This document shows, piece by piece, positions 1 to 8,400 of a stretch of 64,000 nt of DNA (positions are counted from its first letter, which is position 1; each line of letters begins with the position of its first letter). The notes beneath the pieces were generated by a model, which was not told where the DNA came from, searched no databases, and was given only the letters and a program-made list of their open reading frames with translations. The translations under genes and the position numbers were made by a program. Origin of the DNA: Bacillota bacterium (GTDB lineage: Bacteria; Bacillota; Clostridia; Peptostreptococcales; Anaerovoracaceae); the NCBI GenBank assembly GCA_019420305.1, contig JAHZHL010000003.1, forward strand, positions 62,001 to 126,000. The letters run 5' to 3'.

Positions 1-911
1 ATTTCATGTCGATTAACGATCTTTCCCATTCGCTCCAGGAGATTCTCTCCCTTCAGAAACACCAGATATTCCAGAAACCTCTCTTCTTTATAGCTGCTTT
101 CATCCGCGTCCGTAATCAAGCAAATGTTATTTGCCATCTCATAGCAGCAAAGTATACTGCCGTCAAGGCCAGTCCCCGCGTCAACCACCAGCATGTCATA
201 CCGATCGGTATCCATCACCGCACTGATAAAGTACTGCATCTCCTCCGCATTCAGACCTCGCAGCGCGTTTCTCCCGGGAGAAGGCAAAAAAGCGTCCACG
301 CCATAGGAATCAAAGACTAAAAAGCTTTCAATAAACGGTATCCGCTTTAAATCCTGATCCTGAAACAGATAATACAGATATTCGCTGATACTCCTCCCCT
401 CGGGAAATTCCTGCATATACTCCAACGTGGACTCCATTTCTTCCAGACTGATATACAGTACCTTCTTCCCGTGAAAGCGCGTCATTTCCTGAGAAAATGC
501 CATCGCTGCCGAACTGCAGCCCGCTCCGCCCCGCACGGCTCCGAAAACGACCATCTTCACATCTCTACTGCGAATCGGAAGTGCCTTTCTGCCTGTCAGA
601 AAGCTATAGATAAACAGAAGATCCGCTGCCAGCTGTTTCACATTTCCATACTTATACAGGAAAAACCGCTTCTCTCCATAATCCTGATCCGTCAGAGACG
701 GTTTTTCCACAAGTCCGATCACCCTTCCTCCAATCTCTGCCCGCTGCCCTGCATCTTTCAAAATAAGGTCAAACCCCGCGAGTTCTTTTTGTGCCGGTTC
801 ACTTTGATATAAAGTGACCGTAAAATTTTTGTATACATCTACCAGAGAAAGCCCCAATGCTCTGCCGTATTCCCGATCTGCCACAATAACCGCAAGTTTA
901 ATATTTTCCAT
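1..911 (-). CDS. CpaE-like ParA/MinD-type ATPase (3' part beyond window)
   Basis: Translation from the ATG at 911 stays open to the left edge, so about 303 residues are visible and the C-terminus is missing. The first ~115 residues look like a degenerate receiver-type domain (start MENIKLAVIVADREYGRAL). A P-loop follows near residue 130, reading FGAVRGGAGCSS. This has the GG of the deviant Walker A motif but no lysine, as in CpaE proteins of Tad/Flp pilus systems (usually RGGVGAS). A later VVDAGTGLDGS stretch fits the switch/Walker B region. CpaE proteins help position secretion ATPases at the membrane; that role is inferred from the family. A GGGGCGG ribosome site precedes the ATG, and a TTGACA-type promoter overlaps the end of the tepA gene upstream. 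Pilus neighbours, if any, lie outside the window. Confidence 0.8.
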   Translation of the reverse strand, partial: MENIKLAVIVADREYGRALGLSLVDVYKNFTVTLYQSEPAQKELAGFDLILKDAGQRAEIGGRVIGLVEKPSLTDQDYGEKRFFLYKYGNVKQLAADLLFIYSFLTGRKALPIRSRDVKMVVFGAVRGGAGCSSAAMAFSQEMTRFHGKKVLYISLEEMESTLEYMQEFPEGRSISEYLYYLFQDQDLKRIPFIESFLVFDSYGVDAFLPSPGRNALRGLNAEEMQYFISAVMDTDRYDMLVVDAGTGLDGSILCCYEMANNICLITDADESSYKEERFLEYLVFLKGENLLERMGKIVNRHE

Positions 912-942
912 TTTACAGCCGCCCCTTTCTTTTCTTTTTTTT

Positions 943-971
943 AAAATAACACAGCTGTAAATATATGTCAA
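943..971 (-). promoter_or_regulatory. Sigma-A promoter for the CpaE-like gene
   Basis: On the minus strand TTGACA (966-971) is separated by 17 bases from TATTTT (943-948), 32 bases before the ATG at 911. The -35 box overlaps the TGA stop of the upstream tepA gene, so the ATPase gene can be transcribed independently. Confidence 0.6.
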
Positions 972-1684
972 CCATTTTTTTCCATTCTTTCTTTGAACAT
1001 TCCCCTCAGTTTCCACAGAGCCTGGCTTAATCCCCCGACTTCGTCAATGATGCCGATTTCCACAGCTTCATGCCCGAACAGGATCGTCCCTACATCATTC
1101 GGCATATTATCCGTCCGGTTCATCAGCCTGGTAATCGTTTCTCTGTCTGCTTTTGAATGCGTTTCAATAAATTGAATGACCCGGTCCTGCGTCTTCCTCA
1201 GATAATCAAAAGTCGTTTCCGCCGTTATAACAAGCCCGTTTGTACGGATCGGGTGAAGCGTCATGGTCGCGGTCTGGGCAATAAAAGAATAGTCTGTTGA
1301 AGTGGCCAGAGGAATTCCGATGCTGTGTCCCCCTCCCAGAACCAGTGATACAGTCGGTTTCGACAACGTTGCAATCATTTCCGACAGAGCCAGCCCCGCC
1401 TCCACATCGCCTCCGACCGTATTGAGAATCACCAGAAGCCCCTTCAGCTTCGGATTTTCTTCCACTGCCACAAGCTGCGGGATCAGATGCTCATATTTTG
1501 TCGCTTTATTATCTGCGGGCAGAACCATGTGTCCTTCGATGCTTCCGATGATATTAACATACTGAATATCGCTTTCGAAATCGGTTCCCACAGACAGAAG
1601 CCCCAATTCCTTTATCAGGTCTTTGCTCTTGTCCTCTTCAGAAGGAAGGCTCTTTTCTTCGTCTATTTCCCTGCTTCTATTCAT
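968..1684 (-). CDS. tepA: TepA-like ClpP-family serine protease
   Basis: A 238-residue protein of the ClpP/crotonase fold matching TepA (YmfB) of Bacillus, a ClpP-like peptidase linked to protein export and spore-associated gene neighbourhoods. The candidate nucleophile is the Ser in GGGHSIGIPLA and the His is in MTLHPIRTNG; a NTVGGDVEAGLAL segment forms the oxyanion-loop region typical of the fold. No signal peptide is seen, so it should be cytosolic or membrane-associated through partners. The N-terminal ~25 residues are very acidic. The AAGGAGC ribosome site supports this ATG. It is divergent from the YlmC/YmxH gene next door. Assignment to TepA rather than the housekeeping ClpP rests on the long N-terminus and on divergence from the ClpP catalytic motifs. 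Confidence 0.85.
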   Translation of the reverse strand: MNRSREIDEEKSLPSEEDKSKDLIKELGLLSVGTDFESDIQYVNIIGSIEGHMVLPADNKATKYEHLIPQLVAVEENPKLKGLLVILNTVGGDVEAGLALSEMIATLSKPTVSLVLGGGHSIGIPLATSTDYSFIAQTATMTLHPIRTNGLVITAETTFDYLRKTQDRVIQFIETHSKADRETITRLMNRTDNMPNDVGTILFGHEAVEIGIIDEVGGLSQALWKLRGMFKERMEKNG

Positions 1685-1742
1685 AATCCGCTCCTTTTTT
1701 TAATATAATCTGGTAATAGTATTTACCTATCAGGAGGTCATT

Positions 1743-1985
1743 ATGCGATTAAGTGAAATCGGCAGCAAAGAAATTGTTGACTTGTCAAAGGGCTGCAGTC
1801 ACGGTCAGCTCTGGGACACGGAAATGCTCTTCGAACGGAAAGATGGAACCATCAAGGCGGTTCTAATTCCCGGGTACCACAGCAAGGGTCCGTTCAAACA
1901 CTCTTCCGAGGAGTGGATACAGCTTCCCTGGAGCAATATCGTAAAAATAGGGGAAGACATGATCATCTTTAAATCGGAAGATTAG
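1743..1985 (+). CDS. YlmC/YmxH-family PRC-barrel protein
   Basis: An 80-residue protein with the family start MRLSEIGSKEIVDLSKG and a C-terminal VKIGEDMIIFK strand, typical of the small PRC-barrel proteins annotated as YlmC/YmxH sporulation proteins in Bacillus and Clostridia. Biochemical function is unknown for the family; in sporulating species the genes are associated with sporulation regulons. The start is well supported by CAGGAGG seven bases upstream. It is convergent with the metallophosphoesterase gene, and their stop codons overlap by four bases. It points to a spore-forming lineage but does not prove sporulation. Confidence 0.85.
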   Translation: MRLSEIGSKEIVDLSKGCSHGQLWDTEMLFERKDGTIKAVLIPGYHSKGPFKHSSEEWIQLPWSNIVKIGEDMIIFKSED

Positions 1986-3199
1986 TGTTCCTGCTCCCTG
2001 TCCGCAAAGGATATATGAATAACTGCCACTTCGCTGTCGGTTCCGACGCGCATGGCCGGTCCCCAAACTCCGACACCGGAGGTCACAATCGAATGAAGAT
2101 CCTCTTTTTCCAGATATCCGCACGCGTTCTCCCAAAACAGCGGCAATAAAAGATTTCCCGGGAAAATCTGTCCGTCATGGGTATGTCCTGAAAACACCGC
2201 GTCTACTCCGGCATCCGCGTCTGCCTGCAGTTCTTTTGGCTGGTGATCCATAAGCAGGATCGGCTTATTCTCATCCATCCCCTCAGTCAGACTTTCGATT
2301 GATGCCCGGCCGCCCATTTTCGTTCCGGGCTTCGAGTAATCTCTTCTCCCAATCAGGTAAAAGGCATCCTCTATCAGAAGGCTCTCGTCTTCCAGCAACC
2401 GAACCCCCGCCCTATCCAGGAATTCATACATTTCCTTTTCATTTACCGGGCTTTCATCCGAAGGCAAGGTAAATCCGCCGATCAGCTTTTCCGCCACATC
2501 ATGGTTTCCGTAACACGCGTAAACTCCATATTTACTTTTTATCGATCGGTACAAATGGATCATACGATCCGGATTCTGTACCGCGGCATAATTATTATCA
2601 AAGATATCTCCCGCGAGACATACCAGATCCGGATTCTGACGGTTAATTGCCTCCACCATCTTTTCAATCTGCTTTTCACCGACACTATATCCCATGTGCA
2701 TATCCGCAGCCAGTACAACCGTAAGTTCATCACCCGCCGCGCACGGTTTATCAATGGAAACCGAATACTCTGCCGTCTTGATTTCTCCCGCGTGGAACAT
2801 GCCATAGGCACTGATTCCGAATATACACGCCGCAACCGCAATTCCCCGGATAACAATAAACGTCCTCCATCCCGGAGATTCCTTTCCCATTTTTTTTACG
2901 CGTTTTACAATCAGTGTCACAAGAAACGATAAGACCATGAAAAAGAGCGCGTAAATAAAAAATCCGATCCAGATATTGGTGATATGCCTGGCAGCCGCTT
3001 CCGCTTCTCCGCCTTTAAACAGCATGCAGAGCGCCGGTGAAGCCGCGAAAATCACATAAACGGCCGTGAACAGTATTGTAAACCACCGTCTGTGAAGAAA
3101 GCTGTGAAGCTTATGGAACCAATGTACCGATCGGCTCCATATAAAAAAATTGCAGGCAATATAAAAAAACGCAACCAGAGCAAGAAATAAAATCTCCAT
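1982..3199 (-). CDS. Membrane-anchored metallophosphoesterase
   Basis: A 405-residue protein with about four hydrophobic segments in the first ~145 residues, followed by a calcineurin-type phosphoesterase domain. The metal-site motifs appear in order: AADMHMGY, AGDIFDNN, YGNHDV and FSGHTHDGQ. The architecture resembles YkuE-type and larger membrane phosphoesterases whose substrates are poorly defined; lipid or nucleotide phosphates are possible. The second in-frame ATG (3199) is chosen because GGAGG sits nine bases upstream of it, whereas for the first ATG (3208) the GGAGG directly abuts the start. The extended -10 TATGCTATAAT lies just upstream (3225-3235). A second, shorter phosphoesterase with similar motifs is encoded at 43408-44259. 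Confidence 0.85.
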   Translation of the reverse strand: MEILFLALVAFFYIACNFFIWSRSVHWFHKLHSFLHRRWFTILFTAVYVIFAASPALCMLFKGGEAEAAARHITNIWIGFFIYALFFMVLSFLVTLIVKRVKKMGKESPGWRTFIVIRGIAVAACIFGISAYGMFHAGEIKTAEYSVSIDKPCAAGDELTVVLAADMHMGYSVGEKQIEKMVEAINRQNPDLVCLAGDIFDNNYAAVQNPDRMIHLYRSIKSKYGVYACYGNHDVAEKLIGGFTLPSDESPVNEKEMYEFLDRAGVRLLEDESLLIEDAFYLIGRRDYSKPGTKMGGRASIESLTEGMDENKPILLMDHQPKELQADADAGVDAVFSGHTHDGQIFPGNLLLPLFWENACGYLEKEDLHSIVTSGVGVWGPAMRVGTDSEVAVIHISFADREQEH

Positions 3200-3224
3200 A
3201 AAAACCATCCTCCATATCCGCTTT

Positions 3225-3235
3225 ATTATAGCATA
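3225..3235 (-). promoter_or_regulatory. Extended -10 promoter element for the metallophosphoesterase
   Basis: The minus strand reads TATGCTATAAT, an extended -10 box, about 26 bases before the chosen start. No convincing -35 box is present, as is usual for extended -10 promoters. The identical 11-mer precedes thiN and ftsZ in this window. Confidence 0.55.
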
Positions 3236-3260
3236 TCCGGATGCTCTGCGGGATAATGCA

Positions 3261-3295
3261 GAAAAAAAAACAGGACGAAGTTTCCCTCGTCCCGT
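3261..3295 (-). terminator. Intrinsic terminator of htpG
   Basis: On the minus strand ACGGGACGA pairs with TCGTCCTGT (one G-U) across a short loop and is followed by nine T residues. It lies 25 bases after the htpG stop. Confidence 0.85.
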
Positions 3296-3319
3296 TTTCT
3301 TGTACGTCTTTCGATATAC

Positions 3320-5206
3320 CTATTTTGTCATCAGTTCGCAAACCGCATTGGAGAACGCCACCGGATCTTCTACCGGAAGCCCTTCAATCAGAAGCGCCTG
3401 ATCATACAGCAGTTTCGCGTATTTTTTAACCGCTTCTTTATCTTCTCCGTAAACCTTGTTCAGCGTTTCCAGAATCGGATGTTTGGCGTTGATTTCCAGC
3501 ACCCGTTCCGCCTGGATCTTCTGATCCACCGGCATAGAATTCAGCACTTTTTCCATTTCAATGGAAAGGCCTCCCTTGGCGGTCAGACATACCGGGTGGC
3601 TCTTCAGCCTCTGAGACAGACGCACTTCCGCCACTTTGTCGCCTAAGGCTTCCTTCATGCATTCCAGCATGTCCTTGCTTTCCTCCGCCTGTTTTTCCGC
3701 CGCTTCCTTTTCTTCCTTGCTTTCCTCGATTTCCAGATCATCGGAAGAAACGGATTTGAATTCTTTTTCCTCAAAGGTATGGAGCATCTGCAGCGCGAAT
3801 TCATCCACGTCATCCGTCAGGTAGAGAATCTCATATCCCTTGTCCTTCAGAAGCTCGGTCTGCGGCAGCTTGTCAATCTTATCCGTGCTTTCACCGCTGG
3901 CAAAGTAGATGTATTTCTGATCCGGCTTCATTCTGGATACATACTCAGAAAGGGTTACCAGCGCCTTTTCACTGGAAGAGTAGAACATCACCAGATCTTT
4001 GACCGCGTCTTTATTGGCTCCGAATTTATCGTACATGCCAAATTTCAGCTGCAGACCGAAGTTCTTGAAAAATTCCACATATTTTTCCCGATCCGTATTC
4101 AGCATGGAAAGCAGCTCGCTCTTGATTTTCTTTTCCAGCCTCTGAGCAATCGCCTTCAGCTGACGGTCGTGCTGCAGCATTTCCCTGGAAATATTCAGAG
4201 ACAGATCCTGAGAGTCCACAAGCCCTCTTACAAAGCTGAAATAATCCGGCAGCAGATCCGCGCATTTTTCCATAATCAGAACGCCGGAAGAATAAAGCTG
4301 CAGACCCTTTTCGAATTCCTTTGTATAATAATTGTACGGAGCCTGTCCCGGAATAAACAGCAGCGCCGTGTAGCTGACAACTCCCTCCACGTTGGTGTGA
4401 ATAACCTTGGCGGGGTCGGTAAAATCATAAAACTTTTCTTTATAGAACTGGTTGTAATCCTCGTCCTTCAGTTCGCTCTTGTTTTTCTTCCACAGAGGAA
4501 TCATGCTGTTTAAGGTTTCCAGTTCCGAATAGGTTTCGTATTCGTTTTCCGTTCCCTCTTTTAATTTCTGATGTTCGACCATCATCTGGATCGGGTAACG
4601 GATGTAGTCGGAATATTTGTTGATCAAATTTTTAATCTGGTAAGTTTCCAGATACTGACTATAGTTCTCATCTTCAGTATCCGCTTTTAAAAGAAGGGTG
4701 ATCTCTGTTCCATTCCCTTCTTTTTCGCAATCTTTAATCGTATAACCATCCGCTCCCGTGGATTCCCATTCGTAAGCCACATCCTCGCCATAGGCTTTGC
4801 TGACAACGGTTACTTTGTCGCTTACCATGAAAGCGGAATAAAACCCGACACCGAATTGTCCGATAATATCAACGTCTTCTTTTTTCTCCATTTCCGTTTT
4901 AAAATCCAGTGAACCGCTCTTGGCGATGGTTCCCAGATTCTTTTCCAGTTCTTCTTTTGTCATACCCATGCCGTTGTCGATAATCTTCAGAGTACGAGCT
5001 TCTTTATCCGGCTCAAGGCGGATGGAAAAATCATCCCTGGAAAGTCCGGTATTGCCCTCTGTCAGGCTGCGGTAATATAATTTGTCAATGGCATCGCTGG
5101 CATTGGAAATAAGCTCTCTCAGGAAAATCTCTTTATGGGTGTAGATGGAATTGATCATCAGATCCAAAAGTCGCTTTGATTCTGCTTTAAACTGTTTCTT
5201 TGCCAT
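3320..5206 (-). CDS. htpG: Hsp90-family chaperone HtpG
   Basis: A 628-residue cytosolic chaperone of normal length. The GHKL ATPase site is intact: ELISNASDAIDKL (catalytic Glu/Asn helix), IDNGMGMT and IGQFGVGFYSAFMV. The middle domain carries the catalytic Arg region (LNISREMLQHDR), and the C-terminal dimerisation domain is present. An acidic, Lys/Glu-rich linker-like stretch lies around residue 500. The ATG has an AAAGGAG ribosome site. Directly upstream sits a perfect CIRCE operator next to the -10 box, so expression is expected to be under HrcA; in Bacillus subtilis htpG is not a CIRCE gene, which makes this wiring notable. A strong terminator closes the unit, so htpG is monocistronic. 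Confidence 0.98.
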   Translation of the reverse strand: MAKKQFKAESKRLLDLMINSIYTHKEIFLRELISNASDAIDKLYYRSLTEGNTGLSRDDFSIRLEPDKEARTLKIIDNGMGMTKEELEKNLGTIAKSGSLDFKTEMEKKEDVDIIGQFGVGFYSAFMVSDKVTVVSKAYGEDVAYEWESTGADGYTIKDCEKEGNGTEITLLLKADTEDENYSQYLETYQIKNLINKYSDYIRYPIQMMVEHQKLKEGTENEYETYSELETLNSMIPLWKKNKSELKDEDYNQFYKEKFYDFTDPAKVIHTNVEGVVSYTALLFIPGQAPYNYYTKEFEKGLQLYSSGVLIMEKCADLLPDYFSFVRGLVDSQDLSLNISREMLQHDRQLKAIAQRLEKKIKSELLSMLNTDREKYVEFFKNFGLQLKFGMYDKFGANKDAVKDLVMFYSSSEKALVTLSEYVSRMKPDQKYIYFASGESTDKIDKLPQTELLKDKGYEILYLTDDVDEFALQMLHTFEEKEFKSVSSDDLEIEESKEEKEAAEKQAEESKDMLECMKEALGDKVAEVRLSQRLKSHPVCLTAKGGLSIEMEKVLNSMPVDQKIQAERVLEINAKHPILETLNKVYGEDKEAVKKYAKLLYDQALLIEGLPVEDPVAFSNAVCELMTK

Positions 5207-5232
5207 AGTTGTTCTCCTTTAACTTAAAAATG

Positions 5233-5259
5233 TTAGCACTCATATTTAATGAGTGCTAA
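5233..5259. promoter_or_regulatory. CIRCE operator (HrcA site) upstream of htpG
   Basis: A perfect inverted repeat, TTAGCACTC, nine bases, GAGTGCTAA, identical to the CIRCE consensus recognised by HrcA. It lies between the -10 box (5261-5269) and the htpG ATG at 5206, over the expected start of transcription. Confidence 0.95.
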
Positions 5260-5260
5260 C

Positions 5261-5291
5261 ATTATAATATACCAGTCTTTCCTGAAAATCA
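5261..5291 (-). promoter_or_regulatory. Sigma-A promoter of htpG
   Basis: On the minus strand TTGATT is followed after 17 bases by TATTAT (an overlapping TATAAT is also present), directly adjoining the CIRCE operator. This is the usual geometry for HrcA repression. Confidence 0.6.
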
Positions 5292-5327
5292 AGGGAAAAT
5301 CTGAAAGTTTTTCCAGTCTCCTTTCCG

Positions 5328-6170
5328 CTACTCCCAGATATAATTATCGATCAGCCTGGTTTTTCCAAACTTTACAGCAACCGCCACAAGAGCCGGTTTC
5401 TCCAGTTTCCGGACAGGCTGCAGAAGCTCCCAGTCTACAATTTCCACGTAATCAGGAACTGCCAGCGGTTCAGCCTCAATGATACGCAGCATTTCCCCGC
5501 GGATTGCCGCCGCGTCCCGCTCCCCTCCGGCAATGGCCTTTTCCGCATGCAGCAGAGCCTTATGAAGCACCGTTGCCGCCTGTCGTTCTTCCGGAGAAAG
5601 ATAGGTATTGCGGGAGCTTTTTGCGAGACCGTCTTCTTCTCGGACTGTAGGACATCCGACAACTTCCAGATCAAAATTCAAATCCCGCACCATTTTCCGG
5701 ATAACAGAAAGCTGCTGAGCGTCTTTCTGTCCGAAATAAGCCCGATCCGGCGCCGCGATATGAAAGAGCTTTCCCACTACCGTACATACGCCGCGGAAAT
5801 GCCCCGGACGATGGCTTCCGCAAAGCCCTTCCGTAAGAGTATCCATATCCGTATAGGTGAAAAAGTCCGGTGGATACATTTCCTCCGGCTGTGGATGGAA
5901 AATCAGATCCGCTCCCGCTCTCTCACAGATCCGGCTGTCCCGTTCAAAATCCCTGGGGTAAGTTTCCAGATCTTCATTTTTTCCAAACTGCATGGGATTT
6001 ACAAAGATACTGACTACCGTCCGGTCATTTTCCGCTGCCGAACGCCGGATCAGACTCTCGTGCCCCTCATGGAGAAATCCCATTGTCGGGACCAATCCGA
6101 CGCTGAGGCCCTGTCTTTTCCATTCTTTTATAATCGCTCTTGTGTCTTTTACTGTTTCCGCTGTCTTCAT
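5328..6170 (-). CDS. panC: Pantothenate synthetase
   Basis: A 280-residue enzyme that joins pantoate and beta-alanine with ATP hydrolysis to form pantothenate. Visible motifs are the nucleotide-binding MGFLHEGHESLI (HIGH-like), NPMQFGKNED, GHFRGVCTVVGKLF and AYFGQKDAQQL, all near the expected places in the family. Length is normal. It is the last gene of a three-gene operon with panB (11 bases upstream) and a DUF2520 oxidoreductase. No panD (aspartate decarboxylase) is present here, so beta-alanine must come from elsewhere. Cytosolic; no leader seen. Confidence 0.97.
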   Translation of the reverse strand: MKTAETVKDTRAIIKEWKRQGLSVGLVPTMGFLHEGHESLIRRSAAENDRTVVSIFVNPMQFGKNEDLETYPRDFERDSRICERAGADLIFHPQPEEMYPPDFFTYTDMDTLTEGLCGSHRPGHFRGVCTVVGKLFHIAAPDRAYFGQKDAQQLSVIRKMVRDLNFDLEVVGCPTVREEDGLAKSSRNTYLSPEERQAATVLHKALLHAEKAIAGGERDAAAIRGEMLRIIEAEPLAVPDYVEIVDWELLQPVRKLEKPALVAVAVKFGKTRLIDNYIWE

Positions 6171-6181
6171 CTGTCTCCTCT

Positions 6182-7009
6182 TTAATACAACTTGTCTAAA
6201 ACTTCATCGTCAATTTTAAAGGTATGCTCCTGGGCCGGGAAGGTTCCCTCCTGCACTTCTCTGATATATCCTTCAAAGGCGCCTTTTACGATTTCACCTA
6301 CATTCGCGAACTGCTTTACGAATTTCGGCGTGAAATCGCTGAACAGTCCCAGCATATCCTGATAAACCAGCACCTGGCCGTCACAGCCCGCGCCGGCTCC
6401 GATTCCGATGGTCGGGATGGACAGTTCTTCTGTAATCTTCGCCGCCAGCTTTGCCGGGACGCATTCCATTACCACGGCAAAAGCTCCCGCTTTTTCCACC
6501 GCCCGGGCTTCATCCAGAAGCTTCTGCGCGGCCGCTTCACTTTTTCCCTGCACCTTAAAGCCTCCGAAGGCGTTGACGGACTGAGGAGTCAGACCAATAT
6601 GGGCGACAACCGGAATGGAAGCGTCTACAATCGCTTTGATCTGCTCCGTCACTTCAAAGCCGCCTTCCAGCTTGACCGCCTGGGCTCCGCCCTCTTTTAT
6701 CAGGCGGCCCGCGTTAACAACCGCGTCATACACAGAAGTCTGGTAAGACATAAACGGCATGTCCGCCACAACCAGAGCGTTTTTCGCTCCTCTGGCGACC
6801 GCTTTTGTGTGGTGAATCATATCCTCCATGGTGACCGGCAGGGTATCTTCATATCCCAGGCACACCATTCCCACGGAATCACCCACCAGAATCGAGTTAA
6901 TCCCCGCCTCATCCATAAGCTTGGCAAAGGAATAGTCGTACGCTGTCAGCATGGTAATCTTCTGTTTTTCCTCTTTGGCTTTTTTAAAGGTAGCTGTTGT
7001 ATTTTTCAT
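6182..7009 (-). CDS. panB: 3-methyl-2-oxobutanoate hydroxymethyltransferase
   Basis: A 275-residue TIM-barrel enzyme that transfers a hydroxymethyl group from methylene-tetrahydrofolate to ketoisovalerate, giving ketopantoate. It shows the hallmark MLTAYDYSFAKLMDEAG start, the metal-site LVGDSVGMV, MEDMIHHTKAV and VMECVPAKLA (general-base Glu region), and IGIGAGAGCDGQVLV. Length is normal. Its ATG overlaps the stop of the DUF2520 gene (ATGA arrangement), showing translational coupling and hinting that the DUF2520 product works on the panB product. Confidence 0.98.
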   Translation of the reverse strand: MKNTTATFKKAKEEKQKITMLTAYDYSFAKLMDEAGINSILVGDSVGMVCLGYEDTLPVTMEDMIHHTKAVARGAKNALVVADMPFMSYQTSVYDAVVNAGRLIKEGGAQAVKLEGGFEVTEQIKAIVDASIPVVAHIGLTPQSVNAFGGFKVQGKSEAAAQKLLDEARAVEKAGAFAVVMECVPAKLAAKITEELSIPTIGIGAGAGCDGQVLVYQDMLGLFSDFTPKFVKQFANVGEIVKGAFEGYIREVQEGTFPAQEHTFKIDDEVLDKLY

Positions 7010-7914
7010 TGGTCCTTTTCCTCCAGTAATGTTTCTAAATTTGAATAGTCCCGCGTCTCATTTTTTACCCGCGCCACTCCCATCAGCTGCCTGGACAGCA
7101 GGCGGTAAATTTCCCGCTGTTCGCCAGTAAGCTGCTGCAGATGCGCTTTTACGGTTTCCGCGTCTCCCCGCTCCACAGGTCCGGTCAGCGCCGCCGCGGT
7201 TCCTTTCTCACAAATATTTTTTATGTTGCCTTCCACAAGCGGTGTGAGCATAGCGAGGGCGGTGTCCTGAGAAAATCCGCATTCCTTCAGCGCGTCCAGA
7301 GCCATCTGGATCAGGCCCACCACCAGGTTGCTTGCTGTACTGGCGGCCATGTGGTATTTTTTCTTGCAGGAAGGTTCGATTACAGACACCGGATTTCCCT
7401 TTTGGCGCAGCAGTCCTTTTACCGCGGCCACCGCCTCCGCGTCTCCATCAGCGGTAAAGAAGGTTCCGGAAAAATCCGTGTCCCGGCTGCTGATAGCCTG
7501 CATCGGATGCACCGCGCATCCAAAGGCGCCAAGTTCTTTTCTGCCGCGAAACACTTCAGAAGACAGAGAACCGCTCAAGTGACAGAATATCCTGCCCTTG
7601 ACAGGGAGCTCCCCTTGTTCTCCTTTTTTACGAATCGTTTCCCATACTTCTCCAATCACGCGGTCCGGGGTTGTTATAAAGATGATATCACTTTCTGAAA
7701 TCACCTGTTCGAAATTAGAAAAAGCGGCCGATTTTGTATCATCAGCCGCTTCCTTTGAATGTTCAAAGGTTTTACTGTAAAATCCGCTGAGCTCAAAAGT
7801 CCGGCCCGCTCCGGAATTTTCATCCGCCGCAGCGCTTTCTTTGAGCCGCAAATCGCGCAAATACCGACCAAGGCTGCATCCCGCCTTTCCGGCACCAATA
7901 AATCCTGCTTTCAT
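7006..7914 (-). CDS. DUF2520 Rossmann oxidoreductase, candidate ketopantoate reductase (PanG-like)
   Basis: A 302-residue NAD(P)-binding protein beginning MKAGFIGAGKAGCSLG, a clear GxGxxG dinucleotide fold, followed by the DUF2520 domain (CAVHPMQAISSRD, then AASTASNLVVGL). The same architecture is found in PanG, a ketopantoate reductase described in Francisella and predicted in other genera lacking panE. The stop overlaps the panB start and panC follows, so this gene probably supplies the missing reduction of ketopantoate to pantoate. That role is inferred from context and family. The ATG at 7914 is preferred over one 12 codons upstream because AAAGGAGTG precedes it by about eight bases. A 70-residue low-conservation insertion follows the first strand and helix. 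Confidence 0.82.
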   Translation of the reverse strand: MKAGFIGAGKAGCSLGRYLRDLRLKESAAADENSGAGRTFELSGFYSKTFEHSKEAADDTKSAAFSNFEQVISESDIIFITTPDRVIGEVWETIRKKGEQGELPVKGRIFCHLSGSLSSEVFRGRKELGAFGCAVHPMQAISSRDTDFSGTFFTADGDAEAVAAVKGLLRQKGNPVSVIEPSCKKKYHMAASTASNLVVGLIQMALDALKECGFSQDTALAMLTPLVEGNIKNICEKGTAAALTGPVERGDAETVKAHLQQLTGEQREIYRLLSRQLMGVARVKNETRDYSNLETLLEEKDQ

Positions 7915-8107
7915 GCTACCACACTCCTTTCCTTCGGATTGTGATACCATCTTTCAAGTCCCATTCACATTTTTGGATATAGGCTTCGATTCTTCTGTTT
8001 TTAATTGTCTTCTCTGTCTGCCCCTCTTTTACGCGGATCTCCCAACTCTGCCCTTCGTTTCATAAAGTGGCAGGCTCCGTTTTCCGCAAATCAGGTTCCG
8101 GCATCCA
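7915..8107. other. Gene-free stretch between 6S RNA and pantothenate operon
   Basis: No coding region is supported here. On the minus strand the interval contains TTTCTTGCTTTTT directly after the 6S RNA, which may help end it. It also holds a structured part around 8035-8090 in which GCGGA pairs with TCCGC and CTGCC with GGCAG. No good promoter for the pantothenate operon could be identified. Confidence 0.4.
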
Positions 8108-8294
8108 AAAAGCAAGAAATCCCGACATGCCGTCGAGAATATAATTCACGCCCTATCTTTGATAGGGGGGTGCCCTGTTTCCGCCTCTGTCTTCCGTTCA
8201 AAGACGGCTTGACATCCGCCGCCGAAAACTCCGAACTCCCAATGTTATAACGTAGGTTGAATTATAAATTCTCAACGAACACTTCAGGATCTAT
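8108..8294 (-). ncRNA. ssrS: 6S RNA
   Basis: About 185 bases on the minus strand begin ATCCTGAAGTGTTCGTTGA, closely like the 5' end of Bacillus 6S-1 (TCCTGATGTGTTAGTTG). They end with CGACGGCATGTCGGGAT, which resembles the 6S 3' strand and pairs with the 5' end (ATCCTGA with TCGGGAT). Between them are segments familiar from clostridial 6S RNAs: CAACCTACGTTATAAC, GTCAAGCCGTC, and GGCACCCCCC. A T-rich tract follows. 6S RNA binds housekeeping RNA polymerase by imitating an open promoter. Exact ends are estimates. The match is by memory of consensus features, not by a covariance-model search. Confidence 0.8.
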
Positions 8295-8400
8295 ATATAT
8301 TCTATACGATTCAAGGTGAAATACTCATGAATTTCCCTTCCAGATTCAGGAGCTCGTTCCGCGCCTTTTTCCTGAATAAATTATTTTTTGAACTGTGTTT

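Noticed and set aside
8108..8294. tmRNA, RNase P RNA or T-box leader in the gap before the pantothenate operon
   Set aside because: No tRNA-like ends, no CCA arm, no RNase P core and no T-box sequence; features fit 6S RNA better.
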